Shown here: positions 57,880 through 64,000 of the stretch, in pieces | Layout: each line of letters opens with the position of its first letter | Position numbering within the stretch: the stretch's first letter is position 1 | NCBI RefSeq assembly: GCF_040683095.1 | Contig: NZ_JBFBCI010000024.1 | Coordinates: forward strand, 1 to 64,000 | Origin: Sphaerisporangium sp040683095 | Lineage (GTDB): Bacteria; Actinomycetota; Actinomycetes; Streptosporangiales; Streptosporangiaceae | DNA length: 64,000 nt | Reading direction: 5' to 3' | Made by a program: the position numbers and the translations under genes | Notes under the pieces: model-generated | The model's input: only the letters and a program-made list of their open reading frames with translations | Databases searched by the model: none | What the model was told of the DNA's origin: nothing

Positions 57880-58854
57880 ATGGACTTAGGTCAGTCGGAC
57901 TTCACGCATGCGCACCACCTGGCGACCAGTGAGCTGCTCGACCGGACGCCGGGCCTGTGGGTCGACGCGGGGGACGACGACGATCCCGTCCTGTTCTACG
58001 CCGACGGGCGGCCCGTCGACACCTGGCGCGAGCACTACCCCTACACCGAGCGGATGTCGCGCCCCGAGTACGACCAGACCAAACGGCTGCTCCAGATCGA
58101 GCTGCTGAAGCTCCAGTACTGGCTCAAGGACACCGGCGGGCGCCTGGTCATCCTGTTCGAGGGCCGCGACGCCGCCGGCAAGGGCGGGACGATCAAGCGG
58201 TTCATGGAGCACCTCAACCCCCGGGGCGCGACCGTGGTGGCGCTGGAGAAGCCCAGCGAACGCGAGCGCACGCAGTGGTACTTCCAGCGGTACGTCTCCC
58301 ACCTGCCGGCCGCCGGGGAGATCGTCCTGTTCGACCGGTCGTGGTACAACCGCGCCGGGGTCGAGCGGGTGATGGGCTTCTGCACGCCGGATGAGTACGA
58401 CGAGTTCATGCTCCAGGCGCCGCTGTTCGAGCGCATGCTCGTCCGCGACGGGATCCGCCTGGTGAAGCTGTGGTTCTCGGTCACCAGGCGCGAGCAGCGC
58501 ACTCGGTTCATCATCCGCCAGGTGGACCCGGTGCGGCAGTGGAAGCTGTCCCCGATGGACCTGCAGTCCCTCGACAAGTGGAACGACTACACCCGGGCGA
58601 AAGAGGACATGTTCCTCAACACGGACACCGAAGACGCGCCCTGGACGGTCATCAAGAGCAATGACAAGAAGCGCGGCCGGGTGGAGGCCATGCGCCACGT
58701 CCTCAGCCTGTTCGACTACGACAACAAGGACGAAAGCGTGGTGGGCACCCCCGACCCGCTGATCGTCCGGTCGGCGTCGGACATCGTGGAGGAGGATGTC
58801 TCCGACTCCGACGACGACGGGCACTTCGGCCTGCCGCCCCTGTCGTCCTCCTGA
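57880..58854 (+). CDS. ppk2: Polyphosphate kinase 2 (PPK2)
   Basis: A 324-residue PPK2. Walker A is LFEGRDAAGKGGTIKRFMEH, and the lid/Walker B region is VLFDRSWYNRAGVERVMGFC, with KWNDYTRAKEDMF and TVIKSNDKKRGRV in the C-terminal half. PPK2 enzymes make (d)NTP from (d)NDP using polyphosphate, or the reverse. One-domain length suggests the class I type acting on NDP. The N-terminus is extended by about 60 residues and the C-terminus ends in an acidic tail (EEDVSDSDDDGH). Confidence 0.95.
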   Translation: MDLGQSDFTHAHHLATSELLDRTPGLWVDAGDDDDPVLFYADGRPVDTWREHYPYTERMSRPEYDQTKRLLQIELLKLQYWLKDTGGRLVILFEGRDAAGKGGTIKRFMEHLNPRGATVVALEKPSERERTQWYFQRYVSHLPAAGEIVLFDRSWYNRAGVERVMGFCTPDEYDEFMLQAPLFERMLVRDGIRLVKLWFSVTRREQRTRFIIRQVDPVRQWKLSPMDLQSLDKWNDYTRAKEDMFLNTDTEDAPWTVIKSNDKKRGRVEAMRHVLSLFDYDNKDESVVGTPDPLIVRSASDIVEEDVSDSDDDGHFGLPPLSSS

Positions 58855-58979
58855 GGTCCCGCGCGGGTGAGGCAGGACCACCCCGTGGAGACCAGGTTCC
58901 TACCTTTTGGCGACATCTCCGACGATGATCGCGGCGTCCTTAACACGAGGGTGCGAGCAGATCACTCATCGGGGGTCGA

Positions 58980-59456
58980 ATGACTTCATCACCGTACGGC
59001 AGGGCGGGATCGGACAGTGACCGTGTGCTCCACCTCGCGGGGGATCCCGACGCCGTGGCGCGCGCCCGGCGGCTGGTGTCCTCCGCGCTCGGCGCGGGAC
59101 ATCCGCTCCACGACGACTGCGTGCTGCTGACCAGCGAGATCGCCACCAACGCCGTCGTGCACTCCGAGTCGGGGGACGGCGGGACGTTCACGCTCAGCGT
59201 GTCCTACTCCGCCGAGTGGGTGCGGATCGCCGTCCAGGACGCGGGCTCGATCGACCCGCCCTTCGGCTGGCGCCCGTCCTCGCCGCTCGACACCGGGGGA
59301 CGGGGACTGCTGCTCCTGGAGGCCCTGGCGCACCGCTGGGGCTTCATCCGGGAGGCGGGGATCAACAACGTGTGGTTCGAGATGCACGCCGACCTGCTGA
59401 GCCCCGAATCCGTCACCCCGAACAACTCCGGCAAGTCCCTGAGGGTCGCCCGCTGA
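58980..59456 (+). CDS. RsbW-like histidine-kinase-fold ATPase
   Basis: A 158-residue protein with a HATPase_c fold of the anti-sigma/serine kinase type. The N-box is LLTSEIATNAVVHS, the G1 region is VQDAGSIDPPFG (variant of the usual DxGxG) and the later glycine loop is GGRGLLLLEALAHRWGF. Actinobacterial genomes carry many such small ATPases, which act in partner-switching networks that control sigma factors or act with SpoIIE phosphatases. The target is not encoded here. Confidence 0.9.
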   Translation: MTSSPYGRAGSDSDRVLHLAGDPDAVARARRLVSSALGAGHPLHDDCVLLTSEIATNAVVHSESGDGGTFTLSVSYSAEWVRIAVQDAGSIDPPFGWRPSSPLDTGGRGLLLLEALAHRWGFIREAGINNVWFEMHADLLSPESVTPNNSGKSLRVAR

Positions 59457-59501
59457 CCGCGGCCCCTCAGGGGCGTCCCCGGGTCGTGACGCGTCGCGGG
59501 G

Positions 59502-60497
59502 TCACGGCACGTCGAGGCGGCACAACCCCTCGGCCAGCACCTTCGTCGTCAGGCGGGTACGGCTGTCGCAGCCTAGCTTGGCGAAGATGTGCTCCAGGTG
59601 CGTGGTCACCGTCCGGACGCTGAGCACCAGCGCCGCGGCGATCTGCGGGTTGGAGTCGCCGAAGGCGACCCTGGTGAGCACCTCGACCTCCCGGGCGGTC
59701 AGGTCGTAGGGGAGTGAGCACGGCCGCTCGGCGATCACCGCCCCCTGGATCGCGCCGTGGAACCCCACCCCGGCCCGGTGGACCCGCACCTCCCGCCACT
59801 GGCCGGTCGAGTCCAGCCACAGCCCGCGCCGCGACAGCTCGCGCGAGTCGATGAAGTCCCTGGCCAGGTCCGCCATCGCCGGCTCGCGATCGACGGCCTC
59901 CGACCCCGGCCATCCGGCCACCGCCCGCCGCCGCCCGCCCCGCTCGAACGCGATGGCGTGGAAGCCCGGCGGCAGGCCGAACCGGTCGATGACGCAGCGG
60001 GTCAGGTCGGTGACGTGCGCCAGCGTGCTCGCCACCGCGCCGAGCACCGTGCCGGTCTCCGGCGGCAGCGCGCGGCGCGAGTTCACGTGCAGCAGCCCGG
60101 TGTAGCGGGCCTTGTAGCGGGCGTCGGTGACGTCGCCGACGAACAGCGGCGCGGTCAGGCCCGAGCGCCAGCCGTAGGGCTCCAGGTGCCTGCGGTAGTA
60201 GAGCTCGGTCCCGGGCGAGCCCATGGGCAGCGGGACGCGCGAGGCCATGGCCTCGCGGTAGGGGTCCAGGCGGGCGTACTCCTCGGCGGCGTCCTCGTCG
60301 ACGCGGGCGTACCCGGCGGACACCAGGCTGCGGTGGCGCCCGGTCGCGGGGTCGTAGGCGACGAACTCGTACGCCTCCACCGGAATGATCTTGCGCAGCG
60401 CCGTCATGGCGCCATGCGCCCCCGATCCGCCGGCAACCTGGAATCCCACCTCGGCGAACGCGTGGAGGTGGCGTGCGCTCAGGGTGATGCTATCCAT
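59502..60497 (-). CDS. LuxR-family transcriptional regulator
   Basis: A 331-residue protein with a GAF/PAS-like sensor part (for example ALRKIIPVEAYEFVAYDPAT and YRRHLEPYGWRSGLTAPLFV) and a C-terminal LuxR helix-turn-helix (LTAREVEVLTRVAFGDSNPQ, IAAALVLSVRTVTTHLEHIF, AKLGCDSR). No phosphoacceptor receiver domain is present. It diverges from the oligopeptide transporter operon, so control of that operon is a reasonable inference. The ligand is unknown. Confidence 0.92.
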   Translation of the reverse strand: MDSITLSARHLHAFAEVGFQVAGGSGAHGAMTALRKIIPVEAYEFVAYDPATGRHRSLVSAGYARVDEDAAEEYARLDPYREAMASRVPLPMGSPGTELYYRRHLEPYGWRSGLTAPLFVGDVTDARYKARYTGLLHVNSRRALPPETGTVLGAVASTLAHVTDLTRCVIDRFGLPPGFHAIAFERGGRRRAVAGWPGSEAVDREPAMADLARDFIDSRELSRRGLWLDSTGQWREVRVHRAGVGFHGAIQGAVIAERPCSLPYDLTAREVEVLTRVAFGDSNPQIAAALVLSVRTVTTHLEHIFAKLGCDSRTRLTTKVLAEGLCRLDVP

Positions 60498-60625
60498 TGA
60501 CCCTCCGCGATCAGCTTGCCGGACAGAGATCGTTCGGGGAATACGTAATCCTTCCGATGTAGAGCCTTGCCCGCCTATTTAGCCTCTCCGGCATCACGCC
60601 GGAGCGACGGAGAGGCAGAAGAACA

Positions 60626-62245
60626 GTGACGGTCCTGAACAAGGCGCGGGGTGCCACCGTCCTGCTCGCGGCGGCGCTCGCCCTCAGCGCGTGCGGCGGG
60701 TCCAGCGGTGACCAGGGCGCTCAGGGCGGGCAGGGCGGGCAGGGCGGCAACGGGGGAAAGCAGTTCTCCGTCGCCCTCAACGAGCCCGACCACCTCACGC
60801 CCGGCAACACCTCCAGCAGCTACTCGATCACGGTCCTGCAGGCGCTGTTCGACACGCTGGTCGTGATCGACTCCGGCGGGCAGCCGCAGATGCGGGCCGC
60901 CGAGTCGGTGACCAGCCAGGACCAGAAGACCTGGACGATCGATATCAAGCCGGGGCAGAAGTTCCACAACAGCGAGCCGGTCACGGCCGAGAGCTTCGCC
61001 GACGCCTGGAACGCCGTCGCGTACGGCCCCAACGCCTGGACCAACAACTACTACTTCACCAACATCGAGGGCTACGCCGACCTCAACCCCGAGGCGGAGG
61101 GCGCCAAGCCCGCCACCGACAAGATGAGCGGCCTGAAGGTCCTCGGCCCGAACACGCTCGAAGTCCACCTGACCGAGCCCTTCAGCCAGTTCCCGATCAC
61201 GCTCGCCTACACCGGCTTCGCGCCGATGCCCAAGGCCGCGTTCACCGACCTCAAGGCCTACGACCAGGCGCCGATCGGCAACGGCCCGTTCGCCCTCGAC
61301 GGCGCCTGGGCGCACAACCGGCAGATCAAGGTCAAGAAGTTCGCCGGGTACGCGGGCGCGCGCCCCGCCAAGTCGGACGCCGTCCAGTTCAAGATCTACG
61401 CCAGCCGCGACACCGCGTACACCGACCTGCGCGCCGGCAACGTCGACCTGCTCCAGACCATCCCGCCCGCCAGTTCCGCCGAGGCCAGGAAGCTGCTCGG
61501 CGACCGGTACGTCCCGACGGCGAGCGGCACGATGGACTACCTCGGCTTCCCGGTGTTCGACAAGCGGTTCCAGAAGCCCGAGCTGCGCAAGGCCATCTCG
61601 ATGGCCATCGACCGGCAGGCGATCGTGGACGCCGTCTACAACGGCGCCTTCAAGCCGATGTCCTCGCTGGTCCCCCCGCTCGTCCCCGGCTACCGCGAGA
61701 CGGCCTGCGGCGAGGCGTGCGTGTACGACCCGGCCAAGGCCAAGGCGCTGTACGACCAGGCGGGCGGCTTCACCGGCACGCTGAACCTCTACTTCTCCAA
61801 CGCCGACCCGAGCTACGAGCAGTGGATGCAGGCCGTGGCCAACCAGCTCAAGGAGAACCTCGGCATCGCCGGCATCCAGTTCCGCAAGATCCCCGCCGCC
61901 GACTACCTTTCCACGCTGCGCGAGAAGAAGGAGGACGGGCCGTACCGCAACAACTGGGTCATGGACTACCCGAGCCCGCAGAACTACCTGCAGAACATGT
62001 GGGGCGAGGGCAACCGCATGGGCTGGCAGAGCAAGGAGTTCAACGACCTGATCGCCAAGGCCAACGCGGCGTCCGGCATGGAGGCGAGCATCCCGCTCTA
62101 CCAGCAGGCCGAGGACGTCGCGCTGCGCGAGATGCCGATGATCCCGCTGTGGAACTGGCAGGACCAGGCGGGCTACTCGGGCAAGATCGACGGCGTGAAG
62201 ATCGACGCCTACAGCCCCAACCTCGACACGATCACGGTCAAGTAG
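60626..62245 (+). CDS. Oligopeptide ABC transporter substrate-binding lipoprotein
   Basis: A 539-residue family 5 solute-binding protein (OppA/DppA type). The signal ends in the lipobox LALSAC (Cys near residue 22), followed by a Gly/Gln-rich linker (GGQGGQGGNGG). Key blocks are TWTIDIKPGQKFHNSEPVTA, FQKPELRKAISMAIDRQAIV, and the C-terminal LREMPMIPLWNW. It captures peptides or related solutes for the two permeases encoded downstream. GTG 60626 follows an AGAGG site. The gene diverges from the LuxR regulator. Confidence 0.95.
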   Translation: MTVLNKARGATVLLAAALALSACGGSSGDQGAQGGQGGQGGNGGKQFSVALNEPDHLTPGNTSSSYSITVLQALFDTLVVIDSGGQPQMRAAESVTSQDQKTWTIDIKPGQKFHNSEPVTAESFADAWNAVAYGPNAWTNNYYFTNIEGYADLNPEAEGAKPATDKMSGLKVLGPNTLEVHLTEPFSQFPITLAYTGFAPMPKAAFTDLKAYDQAPIGNGPFALDGAWAHNRQIKVKKFAGYAGARPAKSDAVQFKIYASRDTAYTDLRAGNVDLLQTIPPASSAEARKLLGDRYVPTASGTMDYLGFPVFDKRFQKPELRKAISMAIDRQAIVDAVYNGAFKPMSSLVPPLVPGYRETACGEACVYDPAKAKALYDQAGGFTGTLNLYFSNADPSYEQWMQAVANQLKENLGIAGIQFRKIPAADYLSTLREKKEDGPYRNNWVMDYPSPQNYLQNMWGEGNRMGWQSKEFNDLIAKANAASGMEASIPLYQQAEDVALREMPMIPLWNWQDQAGYSGKIDGVKIDAYSPNLDTITVK

Positions 62246-62405
62246 GAATGCGCGCGACGAGGATCCCGCGCCCGGCCCCGCGCCGGCCGGGGCCCTCCCA
62301 TGCCCGCGCCCGTCTCAGCGGGGCGTGCGGGCCGTACGGCGGAACGGTTCCCGACCGAGGCGGGCCGTGCGGTACGGCCCGGCCGTCCAGCGGAGGAGCC
62401 GGTAC

Positions 62406-63332
62406 GTGAGGTACGCCGCCGTCCGCCTGCTCCAGGCCGTTCCCGTCTTCGTGGCCACCACCTTCCTCATCTACACGATGGTGTGGGCCCTGCCCGGCGA
62501 CCCGATCCTCGCGCTCGCCGGGGACAAGCCGCTGCCCGAGAACGTCCTCCAGGCGCTGCGCGACCACTACCACCTGAACGACCCGCTGATCGTCCAGTAC
62601 GGCCTCTACATGGCCGGGGTGTTCCTGCGCGGCGACCTCGGCGAGACGTTCACCGGTCAGCCGGTCAGCCAGCTCCTCCAGGACCGCTGGGGCGTGACCG
62701 CGCAGCTCGCCCTCACCGCGTGGATCTTCGAGCTGGTCGTGGGCATCGGCCTCGGCGTGCTCGCCGGGCTGCGCCGCGGGAAGCTCGCCGACACCGCCGT
62801 GCTGGCCGGGACGACGTTCGTCATCGCCGTGCCGGTCTTCGTCGTCGGGTACACCGCCCAGATCGTCCTCGGGCTGAACCTCGGCCTGTTCCCCACCGCC
62901 GGCACCGACCAGGGCTGGCCGGTGAGCTACCTGCTGCCCGGCATGGTCCTCGGCTCCTTCGGCCTCGCCTACGTCGCCCGGCTGACCCGGACCAGCGTCG
63001 TCGAGAACCTGCGCGCCGACTACGTGCGCACGGCCACCGCCAAGGGCATGCGCCGGTCGCGCGTCATCGGCAGGCACACGCTGCGCAACTCGCTCATCCC
63101 GGTCGTCACCTACCTCGGCGTCGACTTCGGCAACCTCATGGCGGGCGCCGTCGTCACCGAGGGCATCTTCAACCTGCCCGGCATCGGCCAGCAGGTCTTC
63201 CAGTCCATCCAGCTCCAGGAGGGGCCCGTCGTGGTGGGCGTCACCACCCTCCTGGTCATGATCTTCATCCTGGCCAACCTGCTCGTCGACCTGCTGTACG
63301 GCGTGCTCGACCCGAGGACCCGCCGTGGTTGA
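62406..63332 (+). CDS. Oligopeptide ABC transporter permease, DppB type
   Basis: A 308-residue permease with six membrane segments (VRYAAVRLLQAVPVFVATTF at the start). The binding-protein-dependent transport motif EAA loop is DYVRTATAKGMRRSRVIGRH, and the FNLPGIGQQVFQSIQLQE block is typical of DppB. GTG 62406 is used because GGAGGAG lies 9 bases upstream; an upstream ATG at 62325 would add 27 basic residues without membrane character. The next permease starts 8 bases before its stop. Confidence 0.94.
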   Translation: MRYAAVRLLQAVPVFVATTFLIYTMVWALPGDPILALAGDKPLPENVLQALRDHYHLNDPLIVQYGLYMAGVFLRGDLGETFTGQPVSQLLQDRWGVTAQLALTAWIFELVVGIGLGVLAGLRRGKLADTAVLAGTTFVIAVPVFVVGYTAQIVLGLNLGLFPTAGTDQGWPVSYLLPGMVLGSFGLAYVARLTRTSVVENLRADYVRTATAKGMRRSRVIGRHTLRNSLIPVVTYLGVDFGNLMAGAVVTEGIFNLPGIGQQVFQSIQLQEGPVVVGVTTLLVMIFILANLLVDLLYGVLDPRTRRG

Positions 63333-64000
63333 CCTGAAGGCGTCCGCCGAGGCCGCCGCCCCCGCGCGCGAGGTGCGGGGCTCGCTCTGGTACGACGCCT
63401 GGCTCGACCTGCGGCGCCGCGTCCTGTTCTGGATCTCGGCGGTCATCCTCCTGCTCGCCTGCGCCATGGCCGCCTTCCCCTCGCTGTTCGCGCGGCTCGG
63501 CCCGAACGAGGGCTGCCGGCTGCGCATGTCCAAGAAGGGTCCGGACGCGACCGCCCTGTTCGGGTACGACCTGCAGGGCTGCGACTACTGGTCGCAGATC
63601 GTCCACGGCACCCGCGCCTCGGTGGTCATCGGCATCGCCGTCACGGTCTTCGCCCTGCTCATCGCGGTCGTCCTCGGCCTGCTCGGCGGCTACTACGGCG
63701 GCGTCCTGGACGCGATCGTCTCCCGGGTGACCGACGTGTTCTTCGGCATCCCCTTCGTCCTCGGCTCCACGGTGGTGCTCGTCGCCTTCCCCGGGCACGG
63801 CATCTGGGCCATGACGATCGTGCTGGTGCTGCTCGGCTGGACGACCATGACCCGGCTGATGCGCGGCCAGGTGATCGCCGTGCGCGACTCCGACTACGTC
63901 CAGGCCGCCCGGGCCCTGGGCGCGAGCGACCGGCGCATCATGGTCAAGCACATCCTGCCGAACGCCATCGCCCCGGTGTTCGTGGTGGCGATGCTGAACG
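63325..64000 (+). CDS. Oligopeptide ABC transporter permease, DppC type (partial)
   Basis: The first 225 residues of a DppC-type permease, running off the right edge. The N-terminus is VVDLKASAEAAAPAREVRGS, followed by a first membrane segment (VLFWISAVILLLACAMAAFP). The characteristic DppC sequence FGYDLQGCDYWSQIVHGTRA leads to the remaining membrane segments, and the EAA loop is DYVQAARALGASDRRIMVKH. GTG 63325 overlaps the upstream gene by 8 bases. ATPase genes probably follow outside the window. Confidence 0.94.
   Translation, partial: MVDLKASAEAAAPAREVRGSLWYDAWLDLRRRVLFWISAVILLLACAMAAFPSLFARLGPNEGCRLRMSKKGPDATALFGYDLQGCDYWSQIVHGTRASVVIGIAVTVFALLIAVVLGLLGGYYGGVLDAIVSRVTDVFFGIPFVLGSTVVLVAFPGHGIWAMTIVLVLLGWTTMTRLMRGQVIAVRDSDYVQAARALGASDRRIMVKHILPNAIAPVFVVAMLN

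Overview
The window is high-GC chromosomal DNA with short gaps and frequent ATGA/GTGA stop-start overlaps. SigE-family and RsbW-like regulators, Tat-exported enzymes and DivIVA-type and STM401x genes point to a filamentous actinobacterium, probably Streptosporangiales (inference; no 16S gene is present). The window holds several small accessory systems separated by ordinary regulatory and metabolic genes.

0-6.5 kb: a LysR-type regulator diverges from a compact RiPP operon. The operon encodes a 68-aa precursor whose C-terminus is five Ser-centred triplets, an FxsB-like radical SAM/SPASM enzyme, and a 923-aa HExxH-type peptide maturase joined to a C-terminal domain with a GYPPCC motif (DUF483-like). 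A tRNA-Pro(GGG) and its terminator follow. 6.7-17.2 kb: a Tat-exported phospholipase C with a nuclease/phosphatase-like partner, a small DivIVA-motif protein, an ABC exporter, a secreted protein, a cysteine-desulfurase-like enzyme, and a SigE-family sigma factor broken by an apparent frameshift beside its putative membrane anti-sigma. 17.3-23.2 kb: a methyltransferase, then the complete uncharacterised STM4015-4014-4013-4012-4011 operon (repeat protein, ATP-grasp, sulfatase-fold hydrolase, two radical SAM enzymes). 23.2-32.6 kb: two paired hypothetical genes, a Tat-exported epoxide hydrolase, TetR, a P450 with a palindromic operator, a DUF3147-like membrane pair, and a coupled three-gene operon of unknown role.

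33.0-38.3 kb: an XRE/TPR-like regulator followed by a tight TIR - degenerate P-loop protein - membrane protein operon. The first two share a GDQHIT motif, and the TIR tail carries a GNTV..GPAIQ motif like actinobacterial homotypic-interaction motifs. This is a candidate immune or regulated-death system. 38.4-45.5 kb: a complete hexitol-type PTS operon (DeoR regulator, PfkB kinase, EIIC, EIIB, EIIA, zinc dehydrogenase, HPr, EI). 45.5-46.5 kb: non-coding DNA with a ~129-bp nested inverted repeat.

46.5-55.1 kb: a biosynthetic operon whose first two products match SznE (PRMT-type arginine N-methyltransferase) and SznF (diiron oxygenase-cupin N-nitrosourea synthase) of streptozotocin biosynthesis, with all metal ligands visible. 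A Rieske protein, an alpha/beta-hydrolase, two ATP-grasp ligases, a LysE exporter and an MFS transporter follow, which suggests a nitrosourea or related N-N compound made by ligation and exported. 55.1-64 kb: a transglycosylase lipoprotein, a YVTN beta-propeller lipoprotein, PPK2, an RsbW-like kinase, a LuxR regulator, and the start of an oligopeptide ABC importer operon that runs off the window.
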